Positions 8,023-17,131 of a stretch of 64,000 bases of DNA are shown one piece after another (position 1 is the stretch's first letter; each line of letters begins with the position of its first letter). This DNA comes from Companilactobacillus sp. GTDB taxonomy: Bacteria; Bacillota; Bacilli; Lactobacillales; Lactobacillaceae. Location of the stretch: contig NZ_JAKVLR010000001.1 of assembly GCF_022484265.1 (NCBI RefSeq), forward strand, positions 2,480,001 to 2,544,000. The letters are read 5' to 3'. Under the pieces are notes generated by a model that was not told the DNA's origin, searched no databases, and saw nothing but the letters and a program-made list of their open reading frames with translations. Made by a program: the position numbers and the translations under genes.

Positions 8023-8781
8023 ATGCTGGAAGTAAAAAACTTAGCGAAGAGTTACCAAAAGGATAAACCAGCCTTGACTGATATTTCTTTTAAGATTGAT
8101 CCGGGTAATTTTGTAGCAATCATTGGCCCATCAGGGGCAGGTAAAACTACAATTCTTAGAAGTCTTAATCAACTTATTAAAGATGATGGAGGCGAGATCC
8201 TACTTGATGGCGAAGATATTAGATCTGCCAACAAGAAGGAATTAAGAAAATTACGCCGTCAAATCGGAATGATTTTCCAAAACTACAACCTAGTTGAAAG
8301 ATTGACTGTTTTAGAAAACGTTCTTCATGGTCGACTCGGATACAAGTCAACACTTTCAGGCGTAATGGGTCGTTATACTGAAGCTGAAAAACGTGAAGCA
8401 CTTGATCTATTGGATAAGGTTGGATTGTCAGATTTTGCACTTCAACGTTGTTCAGAATTAAGTGGTGGTCAAAAGCAGCGTGTTGGTATCGCCAGAGCAT
8501 TGATTCAACATCCAAAAGTTATTTTGTGTGACGAACCAATTGCATCTCTTGATCCAGCTTCTGCTCAAAATGTGATGAAGTTGTTAAAAGACTTAACTGA
8601 AGAATACAACATCATTTGTATTGCCAATTTGCATCAGATCGATCTTGCAAAAGAACACGCTGATCAAATCATTGGTATTCGCCTTGGTCAGATGGTCTTC
8701 AACGATACTGCTGATAAACTAACTCCTGACGTGATCACGGAGCTTTATGGAACATCAGCAAATAAGGAGCTAGCACAATGA
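8023..8781 (+). CDS. phnC: Phosphonate ABC transporter ATP-binding protein
   Basis: ATPase that powers phosphonate uptake. Seen: Walker A GPSGAGKTT at residues 35-43, Q-loop FQNYNLVERL, signature LSGGQ at 146-150, Walker B VILCDEPIASLDP, and ANLHQ in place of the usual H-loop, with the His retained. The 252 aa length and the NLVERLTVLENVLHGRLG segment are PhnC-specific features. The start is ATG at 8023 with GGGGG upstream. It overlaps phnE by four bases. Confidence 0.95.
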   Translation: MLEVKNLAKSYQKDKPALTDISFKIDPGNFVAIIGPSGAGKTTILRSLNQLIKDDGGEILLDGEDIRSANKKELRKLRRQIGMIFQNYNLVERLTVLENVLHGRLGYKSTLSGVMGRYTEAEKREALDLLDKVGLSDFALQRCSELSGGQKQRVGIARALIQHPKVILCDEPIASLDPASAQNVMKLLKDLTEEYNIICIANLHQIDLAKEHADQIIGIRLGQMVFNDTADKLTPDVITELYGTSANKELAQ

Positions 8782-9581
8782 ATCCATCCAAATTATCATC
8801 AGCTAGCTACTTAGGCAAAAAACGCTTGATTCAATCAGGCGTTTTAGCCTTAGTTGCTGCCATTTATTTCGTTGGCTGCTATATTTTGAAATTCGACACC
8901 ATTCAAGGATTGATGTCGATTCCGACAGCATTTTCTTGGTTAGCGGTTAATTTCCAACCAACTCAAAATTCGATGTCGTATTTGCCTCAAATAATGTCTA
9001 AATTATTTGAAACAGTTTTGATGTCGATCGCATCTGTAGTAGTTGCTGCAGTGATTGCAATTTTCTTTGCAATCTTAGGTTCAAAGGTAACTGGAATCAA
9101 TAAATTCATGCAAATTTTAGTTCGTGGTATTGCATCGTTTTTTAGAAATATTCCATTGGTAGCTTGGGCAATGATCTTGCTTTTCTCCTTCAAGCAAAGT
9201 AACTTCACTGGATTTCTAGCCTTGCTATTAATGACAATCGGATTTTTGATCAGAGCTTTTATGGAAATCATTGAAGATGAAGCTGGCGAAGCTATGTTGG
9301 CTCTTAAAGCAACAGGTGCCAGTTATTATCAAGTGATTTTTCAAGCAGTTATTCCACAGATCGTACCTAGTTTGATTAGTTGGATCTTGTACATGATTGA
9401 AAATAACGTTCGTGATGCCACGTTAGTTGGTATTTTAACAGGTACAGGAATCGGATTTATCTTTGACCTGTATTATAAGAGTTTCCGTTTTGATGCAGCA
9501 GGGATGACTGTTTTAGCAATCATTGTTGTCGTAATCGCCTTGGAGACACTTTCGAACCAAATTAGAAAGGTGATCTTATGA
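8778..9581 (+). CDS. phnE: Phosphonate ABC transporter permease (first PhnE)
   Basis: Inner-membrane permease of the phosphonate importer, 267 aa. Seen: an N-terminal membrane segment (about residues 18-37), further hydrophobic segments, and the EAA loop around EAMLALKATGASYYQVIFQA, which docks onto the ATPase. The region FRNIPLVAWAMIL is characteristic of PhnE. The ATG overlaps the phnC stop, and the stop overlaps the next permease gene by four bases. Two permease genes in tandem suggest a heterodimeric channel. Confidence 0.92.
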   Translation: MNPSKLSSASYLGKKRLIQSGVLALVAAIYFVGCYILKFDTIQGLMSIPTAFSWLAVNFQPTQNSMSYLPQIMSKLFETVLMSIASVVVAAVIAIFFAILGSKVTGINKFMQILVRGIASFFRNIPLVAWAMILLFSFKQSNFTGFLALLLMTIGFLIRAFMEIIEDEAGEAMLALKATGASYYQVIFQAVIPQIVPSLISWILYMIENNVRDATLVGILTGTGIGFIFDLYYKSFRFDAAGMTVLAIIVVVIALETLSNQIRKVIL

Positions 9582-10444
9582 TTTCAAAAGAAGAAGCAAC
9601 TCCTATCATCCAACGACCATCATTTCAAAATGATCCACAATCTAAAAAAATTAAATTACACAAAACTACTGCCTCAACTTGGATGATCCATTCAGTTTTT
9701 ATCGCTTTAGTTTTGATAACTATCTACACACTTGCAACTCTCAATACAGAGAACGTCAAAATGGCTGATGCATTTCATGGCCTAATGATGACTCTTAATC
9801 AAATGTTTTTCCATCCAAATGCTGGTTCAGACGGATTTCTAGTCTTACTTGAAGCATTAGGTGTCAGTGTCATCTTGGCAATTCTGACAACGATTATTGG
9901 AGCTGTAGTAGGATTCTTTCTAGCAGTTCTGGCATCAAGAAATTTAACTAACGCATATTTGGGTGCAGGAATACGAGCCGTCATGGCAATCGTACGTGCA
10001 ATCCCAACTATCCTTTGGGCATTGATCTTTTCTATCGCTGTTGGCTTAGGTCCGACAGCTGCAATTCTTGGACTTAGTTTTCATAGTGTTGCGTATTTAA
10101 CAAAGGCATATTCGGAAAGTATCGAAGAAATCGATCCTTCTATTATTGAAGCCTTGAAAGTTACTGGATGTAAATTCTGGACCATAGTTTTCCAAGCTAT
10201 CTGGCCAACAATAATTCCTTCCCTAGTATCTTGGACATTTATTCGTTTGGAAATTAATTTTGCTAATGCTGTTGCGGTTGGTGCTGCGGCTGGTGCAGGT
10301 GGTATCGGATATCAACTTTTTGTTACAAGTGGTTTGAGTTTTGATTTCCACGAAGTTGGTTACATCGTTTATATGGTAATTATTGTTACGATGCTTTTGG
10401 AATTTATCGCAGTTAAATTAAGACAACATTATTTAAGTAAGTAG
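9578..10444 (+). CDS. phnE: Phosphonate ABC transporter permease (second PhnE)
   Basis: Second permease subunit, 288 aa. It has an N-terminal cytoplasmic stretch of about 30 residues before the first membrane segment, then at least five membrane segments. The IVRAIPTILWALIFSI segment and the EAA-type loop EALKVTGCKFWTIVFQA are present. It probably pairs with the preceding PhnE. The stop is 13 bases before phnX, and GAGGAG precedes that next gene. Confidence 0.92.
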   Translation: MISKEEATPIIQRPSFQNDPQSKKIKLHKTTASTWMIHSVFIALVLITIYTLATLNTENVKMADAFHGLMMTLNQMFFHPNAGSDGFLVLLEALGVSVILAILTTIIGAVVGFFLAVLASRNLTNAYLGAGIRAVMAIVRAIPTILWALIFSIAVGLGPTAAILGLSFHSVAYLTKAYSESIEEIDPSIIEALKVTGCKFWTIVFQAIWPTIIPSLVSWTFIRLEINFANAVAVGAAAGAGGIGYQLFVTSGLSFDFHEVGYIVYMVIIVTMLLEFIAVKLRQHYLSK

Positions 10445-10457
10445 AGGAGTTTTAAAT

Positions 10458-11246
10458 ATGATTGAAGCTGTTATTTTTGATTGGGCCGGTACAACGGTAG
10501 ATTACGGTAGTTTGGCACCAGTAGTTGCTTTTAAAGCGGCATTTAATACCAAAAATATTTTTCCCACTGATGATGAGATCAGACAATTCATGGGGATGTC
10601 TAAATGGGATCACATTGGAGAGATGTTGAAGCTTTCAACAATTCGTCAACAATGGATCGAAGAATATGATGCAGAACCAAATGAAGACGACCGCAAAGAA
10701 TTATACACAATGTTTGAATCTGCATTAATGGCACATTTGGTCAAAAAAACTGAATTGAAACCTGGTCTGTTAGAGACTGTTCAATTTTTGAATGAATCAG
10801 ACATTCGTGTAGCCACGACAACTGGTTATACTCCAAAGATGATGGATGCAGTCCAACAAGGTGCAGCCTCACTAGGATATCGTCCTGAAATCGTTTTAAC
10901 ATCTGCAGATGTCGACAACAACGGACGTCCTGCTCCTGACATGATCAACAAGATCATGGGCGAATTTGGAATTGAAAATTCACAAAACGTACTTAAAGTT
11001 GGCGACACTTTGGTAGATATCGAAGAAGGTCAAAATGCCAATGTTAAGACAGTCGGAATCATCGAAGGCAGCAGCTTGATGGGGCTCACTGAAGATGAGT
11101 ACAACAATCTTTCTGTTGAAGAACAAGAACTAGCCTGCGAAGCAGTTCGTCAACAATTTGAGTCTGTTGGAGCTGACTTTGTGATCAATAATTTGTCAGA
11201 TTTATCAACAATTGTTAAAAGTCTAAATCAACTAAAGGAAATGTAG
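10458..11246 (+). CDS. phnX: Phosphonoacetaldehyde hydrolase
   Basis: Cleaves the carbon-phosphorus bond of phosphonoacetaldehyde to give acetaldehyde and phosphate, through a Schiff base. It belongs to the HAD superfamily. Seen: nucleophile Asp8 in FDWAGTTVDYG, where Ala10 replaces the usual second Asp as in other PhnX enzymes, the candidate Schiff-base Lys49 in FMGMSKWDH, and the HAD motif KVGDTLVDIEEG. The 262 aa length fits. It is the second enzymatic step of the 2-aminoethylphosphonate pathway; phnW follows immediately. Confidence 0.95.
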   Translation: MIEAVIFDWAGTTVDYGSLAPVVAFKAAFNTKNIFPTDDEIRQFMGMSKWDHIGEMLKLSTIRQQWIEEYDAEPNEDDRKELYTMFESALMAHLVKKTELKPGLLETVQFLNESDIRVATTTGYTPKMMDAVQQGAASLGYRPEIVLTSADVDNNGRPAPDMINKIMGEFGIENSQNVLKVGDTLVDIEEGQNANVKTVGIIEGSSLMGLTEDEYNNLSVEEQELACEAVRQQFESVGADFVINNLSDLSTIVKSLNQLKEM

Positions 11247-11250
11247 AATA

Positions 11251-12348
11251 ATGGAAAATGAATATTTATTGCTTACACCAGGACCATTAACAACTAGTGC
11301 GACGGTTAAAAAGGCTATGAATCGCGATTACTGTACCTGGGATGACGATTATAAGAAGATTACGCAATCGATTCGTTCTTCTCTCTTAAAAATCGCCCAA
11401 GTCGATCCCGAAAAATATACTGCTGTTCCAATTCAAGGAAGTGGTACATACGGAGTCGAATCGGTCATCAGTTCAATTATTCCTACAAACGGTACTTTGT
11501 TGATTGCAATGAATGGTGCATACGGCGAAAGAATTGGCCAAATGGCTGATGTTTATGGCATTGATCATGTGGACCTTAAAGTGGATGAACAACAACCAGT
11601 TACAAAAGAATTGGTGGAAGCTGAAATCAAAGCTCATCCTGAGATCACACACTTTGCGATGATTCACTGTGAGACAACAACTGGTATTCTTAACCCAATC
11701 GAAGATATTATTCCTTGGGTCAAAGCTCAAGGAATCGTTACTATCGTTGATGCGATGAGCAGCTTTGGTGGAATTCCAATTGATGTTCAAGGTTTAGAAA
11801 TCGATTTTCTGATCAGTAGTACTAACAAATGTATTCAAGGTGTTCCAGGTTTTGCATTTGTGATTGCAAACAAGATGATCTTAAATGGAACTCGCGGATA
11901 TGCTAGAACTCTTTCATTAGATCTATTTGCACAGTATGACGAAATGGAAAAAGACAATGGTAAGTGGCGCTTTACGTCACCAACTCACGTTGTTCATGCA
12001 TTTGCTCAGGCTTTAACTGAATTGGAAGTTGAAGGCGGAGTAGAGAATAGATATCAACGTTATCAAGACAACCAACGTCAATTATCAGCAGGTATGGATA
12101 AATTGGGCTTTAAGCAATTGATTGCTGATCAATGGCAATCTCCAATTATTACATCTTTTAGATATCCGACTGAAGATTTCAATTTTGCTGAATTTTATCA
12201 AGCATTAAAAGCAGCAGGATTTGTGATCTATCCTGGTAAGATTTCGGTTGTTCCAACATTTAGAATTGGAAATATCGGTGAGGTATACTCACAAGATATT
12301 ACTGATTTATTAGACGCAATCGCTAAGATTTCAGCGACTACTGTCTAG
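11251..12348 (+). CDS. phnW: 2-aminoethylphosphonate-pyruvate transaminase
   Basis: Pyridoxal-phosphate enzyme that transfers the amino group of 2-aminoethylphosphonate to pyruvate, giving phosphonoacetaldehyde and alanine. Seen: the N-terminal LLTPGPLTTSATVKKAM, the cofactor Asp in IVDAMSSFGG, and the Schiff-base Lys193 in SSTNKCIQGVPGF. Its length is 365 aa. The start is four bases after the phnX stop. Together phnW and phnX yield alanine, acetaldehyde and phosphate. A terminator follows, closing the operon. Confidence 0.95.
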   Translation: MENEYLLLTPGPLTTSATVKKAMNRDYCTWDDDYKKITQSIRSSLLKIAQVDPEKYTAVPIQGSGTYGVESVISSIIPTNGTLLIAMNGAYGERIGQMADVYGIDHVDLKVDEQQPVTKELVEAEIKAHPEITHFAMIHCETTTGILNPIEDIIPWVKAQGIVTIVDAMSSFGGIPIDVQGLEIDFLISSTNKCIQGVPGFAFVIANKMILNGTRGYARTLSLDLFAQYDEMEKDNGKWRFTSPTHVVHAFAQALTELEVEGGVENRYQRYQDNQRQLSAGMDKLGFKQLIADQWQSPIITSFRYPTEDFNFAEFYQALKAAGFVIYPGKISVVPTFRIGNIGEVYSQDITDLLDAIAKISATTV

Positions 12349-12351
12349 TAT

Positions 12352-12396
12352 AAAGAGCATCAATGATCACAACGTCATTGATGCTCTTTTTGTTTT
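12352..12396 (+). terminator. Terminator of the phosphonate operon
   Basis: AAAGAGCATCAATGA and TCATTGATGCTCTTT form a 15-base-pair stem followed by T-rich sequence. Confidence 0.9.
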
Positions 12397-12458
12397 GTAA
12401 TGAAATGAATTAATTTATATGCTAAAATGTTCACAATTGGTTTCAATTGGAGGATTCT

Positions 12459-12716
12459 ATGGCAGATTTAAATGAACAATCAACAGTAAAATTTACAAAG
12501 AATAATTTTTTAACAGTTTATCCAGCATTTTTGCATAGATTCTCACATATGAGCATTGATCAGCAGGACTTTATCATTGCTGATCCAACGATTGAAAAGT
12601 TATATCGCGAACGTGAAAACCACGGTGAGTTAGACTTAGATTTTGACAAGGCTAATGATGAACAAGTCGAAGATCAAGTAAACGATTTGATTGAAAAATT
12701 TAACGATGCAAAATAA
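12459..12716 (+). CDS. Small hypothetical acidic protein
   Basis: I do not recognise this 85 aa protein. It starts MADLNEQSTVKFTKNNFLT and has an acidic, charged C-terminal half (DLDFDKANDEQVEDQVNDL). There are no membrane segments, cysteines or signal peptide. I chose the ATG at 12459 because TTGGAGGA precedes it. It stands alone between two terminators, so it is probably a single-gene unit. The good ribosome binding site and terminator support a real gene. Confidence 0.65.
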   Translation: MADLNEQSTVKFTKNNFLTVYPAFLHRFSHMSIDQQDFIIADPTIEKLYRERENHGELDLDFDKANDEQVEDQVNDLIEKFNDAK

Positions 12717-12761
12717 AAACAGTAATCAATAATTGTTCAAATTAGTGATTACTGTTTTTTT
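12717..12761. terminator. Bidirectional terminator between the small gene and degV
   Basis: AACAGTAATCA and TGATTACTGTT form a stem with an internal AT-rich loop. A T-run follows on the plus strand and an A-run precedes it. Confidence 0.75.
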
Positions 12762-12778
12762 ATAATATCGGAATAATT

Positions 12779-13651
12779 TTATTTATCAAAAACTTCTTCT
12801 GACCAACCTAAAACATAAGTATTGTTTCCTAGGTGAGCACCAATTACTGGACTGATCTGACCAGTTTCAATAGTTAAGTCAGGATATTGTTTGGACAATC
12901 GTTCTTTCCATTTTTCCATGGAGTCAGCGTTGTTTGTACCAGTTAGAAACATTCTTAGTTTGTAGTCAGTATTTTTACGATGTTCCTCAAATTCTCCCTC
13001 GATAAAGTGCAGAGCACGATGCATAGTTCTGATCTTATCAGTTGCAACAATCTTATGCTCGGGATTGTTCATCGTTAGGATCGGCTTGATTCTGAGCATG
13101 CTTCCAGCAAATGCGGCCGCATTAGTGAGACGACCACCATGAACAAGATTTTTAAGGTCGTCAACGACGAAATACTCACCGATGGTCCGTTTTTGACTGT
13201 CGACCTTAGCAAGTATCTCATCGACATTTTCACCGTCATGGGCGAGTTTAGAAGCGTACTTGACTAAGTATCCCATTGGTTGAATGGATAAGAATGAATC
13301 AACGGCATGGACTTTTGGTCCCGTATAATCATTCAAAGCAGTTACAAGGTTGTTGTAAAAGCCAGTGATACCACTAGTGATATGAATGCTGATGATTTCG
13401 TCATATCCTTTGGCAGCAACTGTGTCGTAAAAATCAAACATTTCTTGCATTGAAGGTGGAGCAGTAGTTGGAAATTCTGGTGCGGTTGCTAATTCTTTAT
13501 AAAATTGAGCATCAGTAATATCTACCCCCTCATGGTAGAACTTACCGTTTAGCTGTACTTCGAAATGAACTAAAAAGACGTTGCCTAATTCAGCAAGATC
13601 TTTATCGCTTAGCCCTGAAGTACTATCAGTGACAATTGCAATTTTACTCAT
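12779..13651 (-). CDS. DegV family fatty acid-binding protein
   Basis: Cytoplasmic fatty acid-binding protein of the DegV/FakB family; FakB proteins present fatty acids to the kinase FakA. Seen: the N-terminal IAIVTDSTSGLSDKDL with the TDST motif, ITSGITGFYNN with the lipid-contacting ThrSer, and VVDDLKNLVHGGRLTNA near residue 165. The length of 290 aa is typical. A good ribosome binding site (AGGGAGA) precedes the ATG at 13651. No fakA is nearby, so the link to fatty acid activation is family knowledge only. Confidence 0.9.
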   Translation of the reverse strand: MSKIAIVTDSTSGLSDKDLAELGNVFLVHFEVQLNGKFYHEGVDITDAQFYKELATAPEFPTTAPPSMQEMFDFYDTVAAKGYDEIISIHITSGITGFYNNLVTALNDYTGPKVHAVDSFLSIQPMGYLVKYASKLAHDGENVDEILAKVDSQKRTIGEYFVVDDLKNLVHGGRLTNAAAFAGSMLRIKPILTMNNPEHKIVATDKIRTMHRALHFIEGEFEEHRKNTDYKLRMFLTGTNNADSMEKWKERLSKQYPDLTIETGQISPVIGAHLGNNTYVLGWSEEVFDK

Positions 13652-13865
13652 TGTTGATTCTCCCTAATTGATTTGATCCCCGTAAAACGTTGCTAAATAC
13701 TCTTAATTTGGACCAGAATATATAGCAAAATAATTTGTATAAGTCATAAAAAAATTACCATTGAAATGGCGTACTGTCAAACTTCACTTTAATTTATAAT
13801 TTGAGATAAACATAAGTACTAAATTAGTATTGATGATGATATAATTTCCCAAAAGGAGGTCCAAA

Positions 13866-14111
13866 ATGTTAACACTTTTGGCAGCAAATTCAAACAGTGG
13901 CACAGCCCTGTTAATTGCAGTTTTAGTCGCAGTATTTGTCATTTTATGGCTACTTTTTAAAACAGTCGGATTCATTTTCCGCCATCCCATTGTTGGTATT
14001 TTATTAATACTATTTGGGATTCTTGGACTTTGGAACTATGCCATCATCGGTATCGGAGCTTTAGTTGGTGGGATAGTCTTTCTGATTATTTCCTATTTCT
14101 TCAACCAGTAA
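13866..14111 (+). CDS. Small hydrophobic membrane protein
   Basis: An 81 aa protein I do not recognise. It has two or three hydrophobic segments (about residues 15-33, 38-57 and 58-78) with few charged residues. The ATG at 13866 follows a perfect AAAGGAGG. A convergent terminator follows. Its small size and composition suggest a membrane-embedded protein; no function can be assigned. Confidence 0.65.
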   Translation: MLTLLAANSNSGTALLIAVLVAVFVILWLLFKTVGFIFRHPIVGILLILFGILGLWNYAIIGIGALVGGIVFLIISYFFNQ

Positions 14112-14121
14112 AATATGACAC

Positions 14122-14157
14122 AAAAAACGATCAATTCTTTTGAATTGGTCGTTTTTA
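14122..14157. terminator. Bidirectional terminator
   Basis: AAAACGATCAATTC and GAATTGGTCGTTTT form a stem with a TTTT loop. It lies between the small membrane protein gene and the convergent permease gene. Confidence 0.85.
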
Positions 14158-14178
14158 AATTGATTCGATTTTTTCAAA

Positions 14179-15597
14179 TTATTTATTTTGTTTATTCATC
14201 ACTGAATGTTTCCGCGCATATCCGAAGTAGACGCACATGCCGATAGCAAACCAAATAATGAATCTTAGCCATGTTTCCCAGTTAAGTCCGGCAACAAGGG
14301 TCAAACAGAAGATGATTGAAATTAATGGCGTGAATGGAACACCAGGTGCTTTAAAATCACGTTTGATCTCTGGGTGAGTCTTCCGCATCCAGATGATACC
14401 AGCAGAAACTAAGATAAAGGCTGTTAAAGTACCGATATTTACTAGTTCGGCTAAAATATTCAAGTTAATAAAGCCAGCGGCAATTGAAGTAATAATGCCA
14501 AAGAACCAAGTACCCTTTAATGGTGTTTGGTGACGAGGACTTACAGCACCAAAGAATTTTGGAAATAGTCCGTCACGAGACATTGAGTAAGTGATTCTTG
14601 ATTGTCCATAGATTTGGACCAAGATCACAGTGGTCATACCTAAAATTGCTCCTAGACTGACGATCATTGACAACCAGCCTTGTCCAGTTTTTGCTAGGAC
14701 GGCAAGAATTGGAGCATCAATATATTTAGCAAAAATAGGATACTTAACGACACCAGTCATAGTTAACGACATTGCAATATACAAAACTGTGGCGATAGAC
14801 AATGAAAGCATGATACCTCTAGGTAGAGTTTTACTTGGGTTGACAGTTTCCTCAGCACTTGAAGATACTGAGTCAAATCCAATAAACGAGAAGAAACAAA
14901 TTGATGCAGCAGGGATGACACCTGATGCTACGCCCTTATGGAAACTATAAATACCATAAGGAGTAAATGGACGCCAGTTACCAACTTTGACATACCAAAC
15001 GGTACATGTCAAAAATAGTACGATAACACCTAATTTAATGATGACCATTGTATCGTTGATTCTCTTGGTTTGGTTAATACCCATAGAAACGATTGTCGTA
15101 ATTAGAATGATGATACAAAATGCAGGTAAATTAAATACGGTCGTAACTCCGGGTGTAGTACCAGGGGCAGCGGTCAGGATCTTAGGAATATGAATACCGA
15201 AATTAGCAATAAAGTTATTAAAATAGCCTGACCAACCTGCAGCAACGGTTGAGGCACCTAAGGCATATTCAAGCAATAGGTCCCAACCAATAATAAATGC
15301 AACAATTTCACCAAATGAAATGTATGAATAAGTATATGCTGAACCCGCTACTGGAGCCATTGAAGCAAATTCTGCGTAACATAAGCCAGCAAAGCCACAG
15401 CAGATAGCAGCAATCAAGAAAGATAAGGCAAGTGAAGGACCAGTAGTTAAAGCACCTTTACCGGTTAGAACGAAAATACCTGTACCGATAATATCACCAA
15501 TACCTAGGAAGGTAAGATCCCAAGTGTGTAGTGTTCGTTTTAAGGGAGATTGCTGAGCCAACAGATCGCTTATCTGTTTTTTTCTAAACAAATCCAT
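14179..15597 (-). CDS. APC-superfamily amino acid permease
   Basis: Amino acid transporter of 472 aa with about twelve hydrophobic segments. Seen: the first-segment motif GIGDIIGTGIFVLTG typical of APC transporters, and FFSFIGFDSVSSSAEE, which resembles the CAT (cationic amino acid) and YfnA-type branch. The substrate is not certain. I chose the start MDLFRKKQI at 15597 because AAGGTGG precedes it at good spacing; a GTG twelve bases upstream overlaps that site. The gene has a long upstream region with a perfect interrupted dyad at 15684-15717 that could regulate it. Confidence 0.88.
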   Translation of the reverse strand: MDLFRKKQISDLLAQQSPLKRTLHTWDLTFLGIGDIIGTGIFVLTGKGALTTGPSLALSFLIAAICCGFAGLCYAEFASMAPVAGSAYTYSYISFGEIVAFIIGWDLLLEYALGASTVAAGWSGYFNNFIANFGIHIPKILTAAPGTTPGVTTVFNLPAFCIIILITTIVSMGINQTKRINDTMVIIKLGVIVLFLTCTVWYVKVGNWRPFTPYGIYSFHKGVASGVIPAASICFFSFIGFDSVSSSAEETVNPSKTLPRGIMLSLSIATVLYIAMSLTMTGVVKYPIFAKYIDAPILAVLAKTGQGWLSMIVSLGAILGMTTVILVQIYGQSRITYSMSRDGLFPKFFGAVSPRHQTPLKGTWFFGIITSIAAGFINLNILAELVNIGTLTAFILVSAGIIWMRKTHPEIKRDFKAPGVPFTPLISIIFCLTLVAGLNWETWLRFIIWFAIGMCVYFGYARKHSVMNKQNK

Positions 15598-16140
15598 ATA
15601 AAACACCACCTTTATTTATTAATTGCCTTATTTTAAGAACATTCTTGTAATTATTACTATTATTTAGAATTGATCATTCCGTTAGCTATAAACGTTGATA
15701 TAACAACGATTCTAGCTATGCAAGCGTAACTATCAAAGAAGTTTTTACCAAAATAGGAATTAATGTTAAGTAATGTTTAAATTTGATTAACCAGCTATTT
15801 ATCAGTATTTCAAACTATTTTTAATTGGTGATTAAAAAAAAACAAACGGATTTATATTCATGCAAAATCACTGTCTAGAAATTGTAATCAAGGTGTATCT
15901 AAATTAAAAAAAGTTAATATAATTAGAAAGATTTTTTTCATAAATGGACCGAATGGAGATTATTTGAAAAAACTAAAAAGTATGCGTTTTCATTGGTATG
16001 AAAAGGATTGAGTAGCTTTCTGTAATAATTTATACTAAAGACAGTGGCAATGAATTATTAAAATTTTTTTTAACAATTCCTGACACAATATTAATAAATA
16101 TATATGAAATAATATGGAAAAATGGTTAGGAGTAGTAGCG
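15598..16140. other. Long AT-rich intergenic region
   Basis: This 543-base gap separates the divergent permease and small-protein genes. It contains the dyad at 15684-15717 and a possible 15-codon reading frame at 15964-16011 that starts TTG after GGAG. No recognisable RNA gene or longer reading frame was seen. The rest is AT-rich and featureless to me. Confidence 0.4.
15684..15717. promoter_or_regulatory. Interrupted inverted repeat upstream of permease
   Basis: AGCTA-N4-CGTTG-N6-CAACG-N4-TAGCT is a two-part dyad symmetric about position 15700. It lies 87-120 bases upstream of the permease start. It could be an operator or a hairpin in the 5' leader; the regulator is unknown. Confidence 0.45.
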
Positions 16141-16458
16141 ATGATAAACTTAACAGTCAGTGATGAAAAATCATTAAACCAAGCTATTTCAGCAAAGGTA
16201 AATAACTTACAAGTTACCGATCAAGCTTTTGAGATCTGCAAAGAGGCTCTTGACAACTCTGCCACAGCAAGCAACCGTTTGGCTGCTTCAAATAAACAAC
16301 GTACTTTTGATAATTTATATAAACGAATGCGCTTAGCTATGAGAGGTAAGAACAGTAAGAAGAGAACGGAATTGCAAAATCAAATCACCAGTCAATATAT
16401 GATCAAGCAAGTCCCAAATAACAACATTTATGAATTGATTAGAGATACATTAGTATAA
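16141..16458 (+). CDS. Small hypothetical protein
   Basis: A 105 aa protein I do not recognise. It starts MINLTVSDEKSLNQAISAKV and has a basic middle section (YKRMRLAMRGKNSKKR) that could contact nucleic acid, but no known motif. I chose the ATG at 16141 because TTAGGAG lies at normal spacing; an upstream ATG at 16114 has no ribosome binding site. A terminator follows, so it is probably monocistronic. Confidence 0.6.
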   Translation: MINLTVSDEKSLNQAISAKVNNLQVTDQAFEICKEALDNSATASNRLAASNKQRTFDNLYKRMRLAMRGKNSKKRTELQNQITSQYMIKQVPNNNIYELIRDTLV

Positions 16459-16464
16459 TTAGAT

Positions 16465-16503
16465 GCGACCAAACCTGAAACCAGCTTTGGTCGTATTTTT
16501 TTG
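16465..16503 (+). terminator. Terminator after small hypothetical gene
   Basis: GCGACCAAA and TTTGGTCGT pair around a 12-base loop and are followed by a T-run. Confidence 0.8.
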
Positions 16504-16557
16504 CAATTTTACAGATTCTTCAGAAAGTGACAAAATGTATTCAGGAGAATAAATATT

Positions 16558-17016
16558 ATGAATGAAATTTTGAACTTGCTAAAATTATTCGTTTCTCAGT
16601 ATGAACAATCTGATATGGGGAAAATTGGGATCCTGCAGCAGACGACAGATGCTGAATTAAAAAAGATCATTTCACAATTAGATCCACGTGAGTTACAGAT
16701 TTTAGGATTGTTTGAGATCAATACGGATGTCTCGTTAAAGGAACTCCCAAACTCGATTGGAGTTTCTCAAGCATCTGCTTCACGAAGTGCAAAAAAGCTT
16801 GAAGATCTCGATTTAGTCGTCAAGCACAAGACTGAGTTGAATAATAAAGAGTGGCTTCTAGCCTTAACTGAGACAGGTAAACAAGTGTCTGAAATAAAAA
16901 TTCGAGCTGATCAAAAGCATCAAGACAAGCTTAATGAGATTGCCAAAAATTATTCTGCTGAGCAACTTCAAGATTTAGCTGATATTTTGCGACAAATTAT
17001 TCAAGTAGACGATTGA
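16558..17016 (+). CDS. MarR-family transcriptional regulator
   Basis: Winged helix-turn-helix regulator of 152 aa. Seen: a helical dimerisation N-terminus, then the recognition helix region LKELPNSIGVSQASASRSAKKLEDLDLVVKHK, followed by a wing and a C-terminal dimerisation helix. The pattern is that of MarR proteins, which usually repress nearby genes and respond to small ligands. AGGAGA precedes the ATG. The secreted peptidase gene begins 115 bases downstream on the same strand and may be a target; this is inference. Confidence 0.8.
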   Translation: MNEILNLLKLFVSQYEQSDMGKIGILQQTTDAELKKIISQLDPRELQILGLFEINTDVSLKELPNSIGVSQASASRSAKKLEDLDLVVKHKTELNNKEWLLALTETGKQVSEIKIRADQKHQDKLNEIAKNYSAEQLQDLADILRQIIQVDD

Positions 17017-17131
17017 TTTTCACGATAGGTTCAAGTTAAATACCCCTAAAATTAAGTAATCATTATATTTATGTGATTCCATTGCTAAATTTGTTGATTT
17101 GGTTGAAAATATATTTAATGGGGGAAATATC

